Source: Trogon surrucura
Taxonomy: Eukaryota; Chordata; Aves; Trogoniformes; Trogonidae
Reading direction: 5' to 3'
DNA length: 64,000 nt
Assembly: GCA_020746105.1 (NCBI GenBank)
Contig: CM036618.1
Span: 5,224,501 to 5,288,500 of the forward strand
Positions 1-12,168 of the stretch are shown here, piece by piece. Every line of letters starts with the position of its first letter. The stretch's first letter is position 1. The notes below the pieces were generated by a model. It had not been told where the DNA came from, did no database searches, and saw only the letters and a program-made list of their open reading frames with translations. The translations under genes and the position numbers were made by a program.

Positions 1-145
1 CAATGTGTGCCCATGGCCTCTGGGCACAACTGAAAAAGCCTGGTTCCATCCTCTTTGCACCCTTCCTTCAGGTATTTATATACATTGATAAGATCCCCCT
101 GAACTTTCTCTTCTCCAGACTTGGCTCAAAACCTCTCCAGGGATT
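1..145 (-). mobile_element. CR1 LINE fragment, cut by the window edge
   Basis: The plus strand reads as the reverse complement of the CR1 ORF2 C-terminal coding region. Hallmarks are a TGGGCACAACTGA-like stretch near 20, CCATCCTCTTTGCACCC near 46, the CAGGTATTTATATACATTGATAAG stretch near 68-92, and CTTCTCTTCTCCAG near 105. In CR1 these encode the tail with the [15 protein letters not shown] motif. No CR1 3' end is visible, so the 3' part probably lies left of the window. Similarity fades after about 145. No open frame survives. It is a dead 5'-truncated copy. Confidence 0.8.
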
Positions 146-1320
146 ATGTTGGCATTTAAACACCCTGAAGGTGTTTATGCTGGCATAAAGTCTAAACTGA
201 TGGGTTCAGACCATTGCCTCCAGAAAGGTATTTTCTCAATCCTAGATGAACAGTCCATGACAGCTGGATGGTATCCATCTCTTCCTCCTGATGGAGAGCT
301 CACCTAAGTAAATAGCTTAAATTAGACTTAACTTCTCCTTGGTTAATACTACATAAGAGCCTATCAGGAGGAAATTATTTGGTTTGTCGATTCACATGGG
401 GTTGATATTCCTAAAAACTCCTATAAAGAATTGGAAGAATAAAAAGTCTTTTAGGTTGGATTCCCTGCTATGAATGGTCTAGGACACATTCTTTATAATG
501 AACAACAGGTTTCCTTGCTCCTGTAAAACCCAGGAAGGATATAACTTTTTTAACTTTTTTCCTTTTTTTTTTTTTTTTAAACTTTTAACCTCTCATATGT
601 TAGCAAATCATTTACCTATCAACATCTGAAAAGCAGTTTTTTAGTAACATTTATCGGGCATCCATAACATAAAGTATCACCATCAGCAAAAACATCATTC
701 AAATGCTCTGTGATTGCAACTCATCATATATATTGTGTTGTGCTGTTCCTCTTTCCTGTATGAATTAAGTATGCACATAACCAACAGTTCCCAAGGGCCA
801 AATTTTACAATGTGATAGAACATTTCAAAATTCACCAGCCCTGAGTATTAGACCACTACTGAAACTCATTTTTGCTGTTTGTCCCAAGAAATACTCAAGG
901 TTTCCAGTTCTTGTGGAAAAAAAGGTACAAAAAGGAGATGCCTGCACTTAGGTTTGTTTAGGTTTTTTTATTCAAATGAATATTTTGAAGGGAGAAGAGA
1001 AAGAATGGTTTCCTTCTAAACACTGGTCACAAAGTCATAAACATTAAATGCAAACCCAAAACCTAGTTAGACAGAAGTGTAATTTTGTTGCTAGTCAAGT
1101 TCTTGATAAGTTTCTGTTTCCTTCAATAAGTAAAACATTGCACAATGTGTAGTTTTGAGCAAAGAGATGAACAGCTCTTTTCTCCTATGCAGTGAATTGG
1201 ACCCGTTCTCTTCCAGTCTGCTCGAACTCAGTTTCATTACACCACAAGTTGACTTAAGGAGTGATTCAAACCCCATTTATGTCATCAGGGATGACATTTG
1301 CATCTCTGAACTTTAGACCG
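146..1320. other. AT-rich unique DNA, no gene seen
   Basis: I see no exon, RNA gene or transposon here. A run of 16 T lies at 563-578. The short open frame on the minus strand at 1091-1276 resembles no known protein. Confidence 0.5.
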
Positions 1321-1440
1321 ATGATAGAATTTAGACACCTAATCTAAGCTAGTTACCCCAGGCTCCCGTCAGAGTCAATGGAGGGAAGCCTTCTGAGGCA
1401 GATTCATTCTATTTATCTTAGGATATATGAATCACCTTAG
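1321..1440 (-). repeat. Unidentified dispersed repeat family, minus-strand copy
   Basis: Read on the minus strand, this stretch has GCTTCCCTCCATTGACTC, then GGGAGCCTGGGG, then ACTAGCTTAGATTAGGTG and CTAAATTC. The same order of blocks appears on the plus strand at about 60540-60655 (TTCCATTGACT, ACTAGCTTAGATTGGGT) and at 20620-20715 (GAGAGCCTGGGCTGA, then CTAAT and TAAATTTAGAT). I do not recognise the family. The shared blocks are seen directly; that they form one transposon family is inference. Confidence 0.45.
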
Positions 1441-4349
1441 AGGAGCTTGTTGCTCTTCACTGACTATAAATGGAGCCATAGGGTGGCAGATTCAGGTTTA
1501 GCAGCTATCTTGCAAACATTTAACTTAGGGCACACGCATTTCACCCTGGGAAGTTTATATTTTACTTCTAGCTGCAGACCTGATCTTATATAACTCCAGT
1601 AGCTCCAGTCATTCTTTGCAAGGCACTTCAAATGCGGAAACTCTGTCCTTGTCTCTATATTGAAATGTTCTGCTACCAAAATAGCAGCTATTTACTTGTA
1701 AAATATCTTCTAGGCCTAGGAGTTAAGCCTGATTTCTGTCTTTGCCAACCTTTATTTTGTTTTGGTTTTTTTTTCTCATTCACTCACCCTTCTGTACTTT
1801 CTCCTACCTCTATGTGTCTGGGCAAGCTGTTGCATGTGCTGATTGGCCAGCTGGCTGCTTTCTCCTTGGAATAAGCAAAGAAGTGATTTAAACTCTTTTT
1901 CCCATGGTGAGGGCACTGGTGGTTATCTTTCCTTTCCCCAGCTGCCAGCTTCCACAAAACTTGTCAGAACATCGTGTCTTGGAGACATCTATCCTCTCAG
2001 TCAAGTGTGGTTAAACTCGGCCAGTGTTTGGAAATTATTTGAGAGAGGAAGAGGAGGCAAACATACTGATAGGCAGGACATATTCCCTTAAAATTAGACT
2101 AATCATATGCTTCTTTACCACTTAGAAATCTGGTTAAAGTTCTAGTATAAATGTACTTAGAGGAGCAGGAAGAACTTTTTGTATTTTTTTGTACAATTCC
2201 TCTCTTTGTGTGAATGACATAAGCTACACCAAAAAAAAAAAAAAAAAACCACCAAAATGCTAGAAAGCATTTATTTTTCTGGGTATACTGTCAAAATGCC
2301 TCTTCCAAATGTTCCTGTTCCCTCTTCATCACTATTCTGTGGGACAGTTATCTTAGCATATTTACTTTTTACCCCCTGGGCTTTTTTTTTTTTTCCCCTG
2401 AGAATGCCTTAGTTTGTTATGCCCTGAAACACAAAGCATTAACAGCCTTTTAGAGAGTGCCAACACATGGTGGAGGTAGCTACCTGCTCTGTTTTCCATA
2501 AAACGGGTGTTAATAGGCTCTGGAGGGGTCCTTCAGTAAAGAAACTGAGGAGTTCAAGCATTTATTGACTGGTGCGTATCTCGTAGAAATATTCGGAGTG
2601 GAACACAGGAGATGTGGAGAAAAGCCACACAAATGAGAAGCTACTAATGAAGTGTTTTTACAGTCAGAGTTCGATGTGTGAGCTTGTAAAAGCTGATTAA
2701 CTATTATTGCGTTTTCATCTAACTGGTTTGATAATTTGTTGGTTAAATGGCTCAGCTGAAAAACCAGTGAGTGTCCTTGGAAACACGCTGGTGCAAGAGT
2801 TAAAGCCTCAAATCCACACGGAGGGGGCAGCCTTATGCGATGGATCCTTGATACACTTCTGTTTTAATAGGTGGAAGAAAGAAACGGCTGAAAAGTCTTA
2901 TTTTATTCTTAGAGGGTTCTCTGTAAGCCTATTCTAGTCATTAACATTGAAATCCTCTTTAGATTTTGTTTTATAATAAAGGCAATTAACAAGTCAATTC
3001 TTTTTTTTTTTCTTGAATTTGTCTTTCTTTTTTTCTTTCATTTTCTTCCTCTCTCTGTCTCTCTCTTTTCCTTCCACCTTCGTTAAAGGACTCTGTTTAG
3101 AGGAGAATATTCTGGGCTTGATTAACAATTAACTTAAAACAGTTAACTGTCACATCAGAGCAGCAACAATGTAACAGCGGAGACTTTAAAAAGCAAGTTG
3201 GAAAAACTGCAAGCCTCACTTTCCAAAAGAAAATCTGGAACTCTGCAGTAGGGAATGGACAGGAGAAGATGTGGAATTTTGTGTTTCTTATGCCTTTTGT
3301 GCTCTGTTTTTCCAAAAAGTCTTCCCTTGTTCCCACTTCTGAATTCAAATCTAACCACCTTAACATTCTAAAACCTGTTGGCTAAGGTTAGAACTGGGAA
3401 TTTTATGGCCTTACTGCAGATGTATGTCTGTGAACCAGCCCTGCAAGATCTACTGATTTTAGTCTGGTGATGGTCTCCACAGTCAGTAAAACTGACTTAG
3501 ACCTTGGTGGTAAATATTTACTGTGTTTAAAGTAGTAATGAACAACAAGTTTGTGTGTCAGATACTGCAAAAAAGAACTCAGCAGGTGGATTGGGTGTAA
3601 ACTCATCCCCAATAAACTGAAGAGATCAAAATCTTTCAAGATGGGCCAGCTGAAAATCCAAATTCAAAAAATAAAAGTATGCAAAAAGTTGGTGGCTTTT
3701 TCAGAAAAAAAAAAAAAACAACAAAAGTATGTTGTAACAAAAAAAAAAAAAAAAACAACTCCTCACATAATAATTTGACTCAGAAAATGCCTGTGGGGCC
3801 ATGCTGGGGGTTGCAGCTTCACTTTTTCTTATCTTCCTGCAGTATCGTTTAGATTTCCCGGTCACATTGAATCTCTCATGGTGCTTTAAGGTGTAAGACT
3901 CCAGGACATATCCACTGCCCTATATTTTTGGAGAAGACCCTGTGCACCACAGGTCATACAGAGCACAAAGGATCCAAAATCCCATGAGGAACTACAGCAA
4001 TGTTTCTCAGTCAAAATAAGTTAATGTTCATCCTTCTTTTGACTAATAGTCTAAACGGTCAACTTTATTCTTTTCTCCAGTTTCCATCAAATTCTACTAA
4101 GGAAAAAAAAAACAAAACAAACTGAAGAATTCACACAGCCATAGATCAGATAACCATGTTAACCTACTTTTTCACATGTAGCTCATAAGAAGGGGACGTG
4201 GGTCCCCTGTTTGGAGGAGACAGAGTCACAATCAGGTCTTGAGTTTATTCTACTATTTCTAAATAACCATATGGAAAAAGAAAGCTAAAACCAGGAAAAA
4301 AAAACAACTAAATTATTGAATAATTCAGTTTTGAATGGATCTCTGAAAA
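1441..4349. other. AT-rich unique DNA with homopolymer tracts, no gene seen
   Basis: No exon or recognisable transposon. Simple sequence includes 18 A at 2231-2248, a pyrimidine-rich stretch at 3001-3083, 14 A at 3705-3718 and 17 A at 3739-3755. The two A runs near 3.7 kb create a lysine-rich open frame at 3551-3778 that is almost certainly meaningless. The A runs could be old retroposon tails, but no SINE or LINE body is legible upstream of them. Confidence 0.5.
3001..3083. repeat. Polypyrimidine tract
   Basis: An almost unbroken C/T stretch: a T run at its start, then TTCTTTCTT blocks and a CTCTCTCTGTCTCTCTCT core near 3050-3067. It is low-complexity sequence. A polypyrimidine tract can act in splicing, but no convincing AG acceptor with an open exon follows. 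Confidence 0.75.
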
Positions 4350-4428
4350 ACTTGTAGTTCAAAGTCCTACTTAAAGATGATCTTAAAGGTCTTTTCCCAC
4401 CTAAATGATTCTGTGAATCTATGATTCA
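4350..4428 (+). mobile_element. CR1 3' end, plus strand
   Basis: AGATGATCTTAAAGGTC at about 4375, then CCACCTAAATGATTCTGTGAATC, is the terminal part of a CR1 of the type that ends GGTCTTTTCCAACCTAAATGATTCTATGATTC. Only some 70-80 bp remain, as expected of severe 5' truncation. It abuts a CR1 of opposite orientation. Confidence 0.75.
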
Positions 4429-5065
4429 ATGGTTACTCAAGGTCTTGTTCAGTTTGGTTTGAAGTATCTCTAAGGATGAAGATTCCACAGCCTCTCTGGC
4501 CCCAAGTTCCAGTGTCTGATAATTCTCTTTTTTTTCCTTAATATCTAATTATAATTTTATTTATTGTAACTTCAGTCATTTGTCTTTGGGCATCTCAGAT
4601 GAGATTCTGACTCTGCCATCTCTGCAAACTCCCATTAGGGAGCTGAAGACAGTAATTAGATTGATCCTTGCCCTTCTCAAGGTGGAAGAGACCTAGTCCC
4701 TTCAGCCTTGCACAGAATGTGCTTTAATCTCCAACCACCTTAAAGACCTCCACTGGATGCACTCCAGTTTCACAATCTAGCATTTCCCAGAAGCCAAACA
4801 GGGGGAAATAATCACTTCATTCAATCTGCTGCCACATTTTTGTTGATGTATCCATTACGAGTTCGGCCTCCGTCACTGCAATATTACATAGCTTTAGCTT
4901 TTTGTCCATCAAGCACGCTAACACTGTCACCTAGCCATTAAATTCCAAGCCCATGAAATTTCATCAAATCTCTCTGCCCTGAGTTCAGACTTTTCAGTTT
5001 GCCTTTATTGAATTTCTCTAAGTTCTTACCAGCTTATCCCTTCTTCTTAATCCTTTCTCCGTATC
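4429..5065 (-). mobile_element. Old CR1 copy, minus strand
   Basis: On the plus strand the reverse complement of CR1 can be followed in order: GATTCCACAGCCTCTCTGG and CCAGTGTCTGATAATTCTC (3' UTR/ORF2 end) near 4480-4526; CCTTGCCCTTCTCAAGG, CCTTCAGCCTTGCA and CCTCCACTGGATGCACTCCAGT near 4665-4770; then GGGGGAAATAATCACTTC and a TTTGCCTTTATTGAA-like block near 5000. Divergence is high and no useful open frame remains. It is older than the copies at 6.6, 36.4 and 40.0 kb. Confidence 0.65.
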
Positions 5066-6585
5066 AGTTCTGCTCTCCAAGATTCACACCCACACTGAAG
5101 AATTACACCCTTTCCTGCTATACAAGAATTTGAAAAAATGTGAAGAATTAAAAGGACCCCATAGGAAAAAAAAAGCACATGTGCACTTTTATATATTTGC
5201 AGGCCCAGGGAAAATGAATCAAAGTGTGAGACAACAGATTCAACAAAGAAAGACATCACAAGACTGACTGTAAGTTAAAGACAGACAAATTGAAATAAAA
5301 AACAAGTCGTGACTTTTGAGCACTGAAATAAGCAACCAGGATGATGGATGGAGTCTCCAGGTTTTGATGTCTTCAGATTAGGTCCAACTGTCTCTCAACA
5401 TGAACTGCTTTAGCAAAACACAAATTACTGGTCTTGACACACGGAACAGGGGATGAAATGCAATGGCCTGTAGTATGCAGGACAAGAAACTGAATTATCT
5501 AATGGAGTCTCCCAGGTTAAAGCTTTTGAATTTATGAATAATGTCTGGGACAAATTTGTTGCTGAAATGATACAGATGTCTGTAATGATCCCTGCTCATT
5601 CTATTGTGTAGCTGCTTTTCTTGCCAAATGTAACCACATAATGTTTCCAGAAAAAATGGTCACTGAGGCACGCGCCATTCCAGGAATTTTTTTTTCTGAC
5701 GGGATTTGTAATGTAAATGTGGAAATAAATTCAGTAACATGGATGTAAACACATACAGGCTAAATAGACAGATATCATACTTACACTTGACACCTACTTT
5801 TATTTCCTATCTACACATTTACCATATAAAACTTGTAACATAAAACATATAAAACAAATATTTAAAGAAAAAAAAACCAAACCTCTTGATTAGCAATCAC
5901 TTCAGCTAGTAACTCCCATATGCTATATGGGAATTTCGTGTCAACAGCTGGAAGAAACACCCATTACCCAAGGCAACGTTCAGCCCAGTTTATGAGCACC
6001 GTTCCTCATCCTCCCATCCCCGCATCTCTGTAAGAAGCCCGGTTTGTTAAGACCAACACGTCCTTCTCGGTGGAGCTGCTCCCCAGCCAGTCAGACCACA
6101 GCCTGAATAGATGTAAAAAGTAAATTCATACCATCTCATAGACTTAAAATTTGCCCTTGATGAATGGCATGAAGTTCCTGTGGGGCTGTTTCTCTGTCTT
6201 GTATAAATCCCTCTGCATAGCAGCCCTACCCTCAGGCATATCTGCTCTCCTCAATCTGGTGTCATCCACAGGTTAGATGGCAATTTGTTGTGTCTTCTTC
6301 AGGTCGTAGATAAAGATCCTAGGACAGATCTCTAGGTAGAATCCATGCTGTTCAGCACCTTATTTTCAACCTGATCTCACCCATCTAATCATCCACCCAT
6401 AATTTGCTTCAGAACCATAGAGCAACCTATAGTGAATTTTCACATCCAATCCAGTATTTACAGTTTTACCTGAATAGCAGGTGTACAGGAATGAAAAATC
6501 ACCCTTTTTTACAGTTCTTCGACTAATTCTACTTTTTTCCTTCATGGTCCAAATGATTTTTCTTAAGCCACATCTACATGAAGTC
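5066..6585. other. AT-rich unique DNA, no gene seen
   Basis: Nothing recognisable. Short A runs only. A mildly GC-richer patch at about 5990-6100 has no open frame or splice pattern I can support. Confidence 0.5.
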
Positions 6586-7225
6586 ATAGAATCATAGAAT
6601 GGTAAAATCATAGTCTCATAGAATGGCCTAGGTTGGAAGGGACCTTAGAGATAATCCAGTTCCAATGTCCCTGACATGGACAGGGACACCTCCCACTAGA
6701 CCAGGTTTCTCAAAGCCTCATCCAGCCTGGCCTTGAACACTTCCAGGGGTGAGGCATCCACAACTTCTCTGGACAACCCATTCCAGTGTCTCACCACCCT
6801 CATAGTAAAGAACTTCTCTCTAATGTAAAATCTAAATTTACCCTGTTCCAGCTTTAAACCATTGCCTTTTGTCCTCTCATCACATGCCCTTATAAAAAGT
6901 CTCTCTCCATCTTTCCTGTACCCCCTTCAGGTACTCGAAGGTCACTATAAGTCCTCCCCAGAGCCTTCTCCAGGCTGAATAGATAAAACTTGTTCAGCCT
7001 GTCCTAATAGAAGAGGTGCTCTGGCCCTTTCATCATCTTTGTGATCCTCTTCTGGGTGCCCACCAACAGCTCCATGTTCTTCTTGTGCGGGGAGCTCCAG
7101 AGCTGAACACTATACTCCAGGTGGGATCTCACAAGTGCAAAGCAGAGGGGTAGAATCATGTCCCTTGACCACGCATGTTTTCATCCAGCCCAGGACATGA
7201 TTGGCAATGTTGTTCCTGTTGCAAA
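6586..7225 (-). mobile_element. CR1 LINE, 3' portion, minus strand
   Basis: The plus strand opens with the CR1 terminal repeat (TCATAGAATCATAGAATGG, partly repeated at 6615-6630), then GGTTGGAAGGGACCTTAGAG. It continues through CCTGGCCTTGAACACTTCC, GAACTTCTCTCTAATGTAAA, CCTTCTCCAGGCTGAA and GGAGCTCCAGAGCTGAACAC to GGCAATGTTGTTCC-like sequence near 7200. That is the 3' UTR plus the last part of ORF2 in reverse. Preservation is fair, but the coding part has lost its frame. Confidence 0.92.
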
Positions 7226-7570
7226 CGAAATCTACTTTTACAGTTCAAATGCATTGTTTTATTTTTAGCCTTAGATCCCTCTGAGCAGAAGCCCAAAGAT
7301 TTCACCCAGTAGTGCCTCGGAGACTTGAAATCTATCAGGACGGTAGTAGAGAATTATTGCGCCAGCACTACTGTATTCTACAGGAGAAATTCAGTGGCAC
7401 TGAAAAACAAAGGAGCCAGCCACTGCTGTCATGTCATTGCGTGAGAGTTAGAAGCTGTGTTGTAAAAATAATTAAAAAGACGTATAAAATCTTCAATTAT
7501 TCCTGCTTTCACAGCAATTAATTTTCAAAAAAAAAAAGTTACTGAAACATCCACCACCACCAGACAATCA

Positions 7571-7606
7571 AGAGTGAGAAAAAGAGAGAGAGAGAGAAGG
7601 AAAGAG
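7571..7606. repeat. AG-rich microsatellite
   Basis: A purine-only stretch with a core of about eight AG units near 7583-7597. Confidence 0.85.
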
Positions 7607-8626
7607 TAAAACCTGGCTCCATGCAGGGCCTTTTTGCTTACAGCTATGAGACAGTACTGCACTTTCTCCTAATAACCTTGACCTGCTTTTCCTGGCTCAG
7701 CAGTAGCATCTGTGTCACATCGGCTTAGCATCTGTTTATCAATCTAACAGCACAAACCTGATTCCTGCTCCTATTCTCTTTAGCGCTCAACAATCTTAAA
7801 ATGACTGAATTAAAGCAGCAAAAAAATCAGGAAACACAGCTCCGTGGAAAGAAAAGAAATGGGGAAAAAAGAAGCAGGGAAGAAAGAAAACATATATAGG
7901 AGCTCCTTTTGTTTACTCCTGGTGGATTTTAAGGAGAAATTTGTGATGAATAATCATAATTACAATCTCCTGTGCAGAATTCAGGGCCACAGGCTTTCAA
8001 GGAAGAGAAGGTAGAACCACATCAGACTTTCCCATGGATCTTAAGAAAAGACAAGGCAACTACAATTAGGTGATACAGTACAATTTGCCTGCAGTCTCTG
8101 CCTCCAGGTGAAAGAATGAAACTCCAGTGAATCTGATTTAGTGCAGTTCTTTAATAAGCAGAGTGAAAGATACAGGGAAGTCCCCAGGCTTGTCCCCGTG
8201 GTTTGTCTTTCCCCTTTTGCTACCACTGCTAGGCTTTTTCCAGTTTTGAGACGTTTCTGAGCATAAGGAGAATTCTGAGTTTGAGGCATTTTCATGATGG
8301 CCTGAGAATATGTTGATTACGCCACACACTTAAATCACGCAGGAGTCCCTTCCCAGGGTAGTCACCCTGTACAGAACAGCTCCTGACTCCAAGAGTCATT
8401 TCAGATGAAAGGAGAGTTGTCAGCTGGAGATTTCACTTGCACAAAGTAGGCACAGAAGGCCAAAACTGGGGTGTCAAATAAGCCAATGTTGTTCTTTATT
8501 GTTTGTTATTGCCATGCTCAGATCTGAAAAAACACCAGAGCCCCACTGTGCTGTGCATACACAGCTTAGTGTTTAACTTCCAGTCCCCACCTACACAGAA
8601 ACTAAGACAACAGTGAAAGGAGGGGG

Positions 8627-8646
8627 AAAAAAAAAAAAAAAAAAAA
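8627..8646. repeat. Poly-A run of 20
   Basis: Twenty uninterrupted A preceded by five G. It could be the tail of an old retroposed sequence, but I cannot read a source gene upstream. Confidence 0.85.
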
Positions 8647-9218
8647 GATAAATTCTCTGATCTGCTGGAAACTATTTCATGAGTCTGAGGTATTGTAGAC
8701 TAAGGGTCTCGTGAGCACCCAGTGTTTAAACTGTAAAAGAGTAAAATAGACATGTCCAAAATTAATAAAAACTCATGCTGTTGGCCACATCAGCACAAAC
8801 AGCCAGGGATAGTTTACCTCCTATTCAAAAGAAAGGTTTTTTCCAACATTACGGAGATCACTGAATTCATTAATGCTGTACTGGAAAATTTATTTGGTAC
8901 TGATTTGGACAGGTATTACACTCAGAGAAACACTGAGCATTCACCTACTGAGGCACCCTAAGTTATTCTCTGGTGATGTCCCATACTTTGTTGCCCTGAA
9001 AACCCTAAGACCAAAAGCCAAAATCTGACAGTGGTGTGGCTGAATGTTATGGTATGGAAGGCAAAATGTTTTTTCACAATGACATATATACACAACATTA
9101 TTCCTTCTTCCTTCAAACTGCAATAATAGAGACTTTGGACTACATCTACAGTAATACAAGTCTGCTTCACCAGATTTTGTCCCAAGGTCCATGGTTTGGT
9201 AATTCTAAATAAACATGG

Positions 9219-9262
9219 GAAAATAAAATAAAATAAAATAAAATAAAATAAAATAAAATAAA
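9219..9262. repeat. AAAAT pentanucleotide microsatellite
   Basis: About eight and a half units of AAAAT in tandem without interruption. On the minus strand it forces a repeating FILFY protein string inside the open frame at 8958-9470, which is an artefact of the repeat. No transposon body is recognised on either side. Likely length-polymorphic. Confidence 0.92.
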
Positions 9263-11749
9263 GAAGGGACTCATTGCAGTTGTACAAACTACAAGCTATC
9301 AAAACCATATGACTAGATCTCATTGTGAGGTAAATATATGATTTACAGGCTAATTCACTGCTCAAGCCACCTCCAGCAAACTTAGATTCGTCAAGAAACG
9401 AGTTTGAAAGAAAAAATATATGTAAAGAATTTCTGAAGCTCCAAAGAAGGTTTCTTCTACAGGGAAACAAAGGATAAAATTAGAGACTATAGATCTGTGA
9501 GAGCAGACAGATAATGTGCAGTTATTCCAGATTTCTTCCTAACGTAACAGTGCACATGGTTTGGCTATGATACAAACTGGAATTCTGAGCCTGTTTTACC
9601 TTTTTATTTTTAGCAGCTTTTTACTCTCTCCACATTACTTCAAATTTTTTCTGCAAGCAGTGCCTGAAACTCGTAGGAAAACTCTCCAATGTCATCAAGC
9701 TTGCAGGATAACACTTATATTTAATGCAGGAAAGATTTATTGCCCCAGGATTACTCAGAATCTTTCCCTAGCTCATTTTCTCAAAGGCTGGGCTTGGTTC
9801 ACGTCAGTAGCTGTCCAGACTTCACTTCAGGATCACTCATGCCTCAGGCTGAAAGTGCAGGAGGTGAACAACAGGTTGGGTTTGCGATCTGGTTTTTTCA
9901 GAAACTTAGGCTCTATTGCCACAGGATTACATTTATATATAAAATAGGATATAGTTTTAAGATCATGATAACTGATGTCAAGAATAGAGCCAACTTTTAT
10001 TCAGGAGGCTTTTTTAGAGCAGCCAAGTAGCTACATCAAGAGTCAAGTCAGTAGGAAGAAGATGTGAAAAAGACTGACTTTAGATATATGGAACTTTATT
10101 GTTAAAGAAACAAAGTTCATGACAATAAAAAGAGCCAGTCTTTTGTTTGGATTTTTTTTTTAATATCTGTAGAAGAAATTTAAGTAAGGTGCCAGCAGCT
10201 CCCACGAAGTTGCAGCACTGCAACATAACTGAAGTTTAGGAGGATAGTTGTCATTAATAGCGTATTGAATTTATAACCTGTTTTGGAAGGAGCAAATGAA
10301 CAAGAGAAGGTATTATGGATACATAATGGTGGCTTTCTTACTGAATACCATCCTATTTGTAAGTGCATAAGGACGTGGTGTTTACACAAGTCCCATATAT
10401 CTCTTTTGCCCATTAGTCACAATCTCCACCAATAGCTTATGAACTCCTTAGCTAACTTGAATGTATTTTAACAAAGAGGGAGCAAGAGGAGAAAAAGAAA
10501 GCTGGTCTCCACGTGACTGTGAAGCCAGCCACTTAAAATACGCTGAGATCAAACCGAATTCAGCAAATACTGACTGAGCAGCAAGACAAGCTGAAGAGTA
10601 ACAGGGATCAGGTACTGGGACAGAGCTGGGATTGACATGTGGGAAGATAATGTCCTGGGAAGGAATTAAAGAGACTACCATGGGGCCATGTGGGAGCTGG
10701 GACCATGATCTTGGAGAAATAGGCTTAGAAGGATGAGTTTCATTGGTTCTGTTCCATTTAGAACAGTTTGTTTTGGTATTATTGAAAGTTTAGAAATTTG
10801 GGATCTCAACTAACTATTGATTGTGCAGATGTATTATGTCTGCATATGCATATAAACTGCTTTATAAAGTATGGCTGATGTATGAGAAAGCAGGAGATGT
10901 CACAGAGCAGTGAATCGAACAGTCTGAGTTACTCCCTGAGCAACTAAAAAGAGAAAAAAGAAAAAAAAAACAGAAGAAAATATCTTTCTAACGGAGGACT
11001 GTAATTTGGGAGACATATGCAGCCAGCAGTAAACTTCTCTTCAAATTTAAGAAAAATATAAAGATGAATTAATTATGGGCTGGCAGTTGGTGGTAGCCTA
11101 GGGACCAACTGTTATTATTAGATAGCATTCCATACAGACAGAGGACAGGACAAACCAATAATAAATACAGTTGGCTCTCTGAAATGAATTATTTCTCAAA
11201 ACTGGGAAATTAGAATGAGATTTAATAGGTAGGAAAAAAAAATCAGGAACTTGACAATGAATATTGGAATTTTTTTAAAAGAGGTTTATGAAGCTATGAG
11301 TCCAACTTTGAGTAAAAGTAAAACTTTGTTCAAAGGCAAAGGAAATGCACTAATTAGAAATAAGAATGCAACATGTGACAACGGGAAAGAAAGAGACCTT
11401 AACACACACAGCAGTATAAATTAAACATTATAAAGTGTAGAAAATTGATAAGGGAAGCTAAAGACATCAAAGAAAAACCCATGGTTAGTAGGATTAATGA
11501 CAATGAACTTAATTTTTAGGAATAATTAGGAGCAAACTAAATCCTACAAATAGCGTAAGACCATTTAGTAACGGAAACTGCAAAACTGTTTAAACTGTAC
11601 AGTATAGGGTCAGGTCTCCGTGCATTTCTGTTTATCTGATACGGCTTGAACAATTTGCATCTTCAAAGAACTTATACACTGAGGAGTGCTCTATATCCTG
11701 TAATTTTAAAGGTCATAATTAAATTAGTCTTATGACAACTTCTCTAGTA
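9263..11749. other. AT-rich unique DNA, no gene seen
   Basis: No recognisable exon, RNA gene or transposon. The longest frame is on the plus strand at 9561-9947 (128 codons). It starts with a hydrophobic Leu/Phe-rich stretch, but matches no family I know and lies in T-rich sequence that favours such residues by chance. Confidence 0.45.
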
Positions 11750-11875
11750 TTTTTTCTAGGGTCAACTTCAAAGTAATCAGTCTATCCTTCTTGTCAGTTC
11801 ATTTATCTGTTTTTAAATACACTGATATGACACCAGTATATTTTCCTTTTCTAGAATGTCTTTGTTATGTCAAGA
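11750..11875 (-). mobile_element. Possible ancient CR1/L3-like fragment
   Basis: Weak but ordered similarity to the reverse complement of a CR1/L3-type reverse transcriptase region. GGGTCAACTTCAAAGTAATCAG is followed by a TTTTTAAATAC block, a GACACCAGTATATT block and TTTTCTAGAATGTC. In these LINEs that order reads GTCAGGCTGACnGGCCT, TTTTTAAATATTGG, ACAACATTAGC and TCTTCCAGTCCTCTGGAAC. The match is degenerate and could be chance. Confidence 0.35.
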
Positions 11876-12168
11876 TTATTAAAAATTAACAACAAGGATT
11901 GACTGTGTGATTCCGTGATGAGATTACAAGTCCATTTGGTAGACCGTGGAGGTAACCTAATATACCTGAAGGCTTTTAAAATTACTATCACATATTCTAA
12001 AACACATGGAAAAAAAACCCAACACTCTGAACTTTAAGGAAATCCCATAACAAGAAAACAAACATTCAATGGAACAAAAAAAAATGGACAATAAATATTA
12101 AAAAGATAGGTTTTATACACAAAACCAGCACTGAATAAATGTTGTTTCAGATTAATTTCGTGAAGAAT

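Larger units (their letters stand above)
7226..9218. other. Unique DNA with simple repeats, no gene seen
   Basis: No supported gene. It holds an AG-rich microsatellite at 7571-7606 and a run of 20 A at 8627-8646. Several 60-85-codon frames occur (for example the minus strand at 8041-8295), without recognisable domains or flanking splice signals. Confidence 0.5.

Noticed and set aside
2231..2248. Poly-A run as the tail of a processed pseudogene
   Set aside because: No open or recognisable coding sequence precedes it on either strand, and no target duplication is visible.
3551..3778. Lysine-rich 75-codon frame
   Set aside because: It is produced by two poly-A runs and has no support as a protein.
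8958..9470. 170-codon minus-strand frame
   Set aside because: Its middle is the translated AAAAT microsatellite (FILFY repeats). Length is an artefact of a stop-free simple repeat.
9561..9947. 128-codon plus-strand frame with a hydrophobic start
   Set aside because: The Leu/Phe run comes from T-rich DNA. There is no family resemblance, no promoter or splice context, and an overlapping frame at 9740-10030 is equally open.
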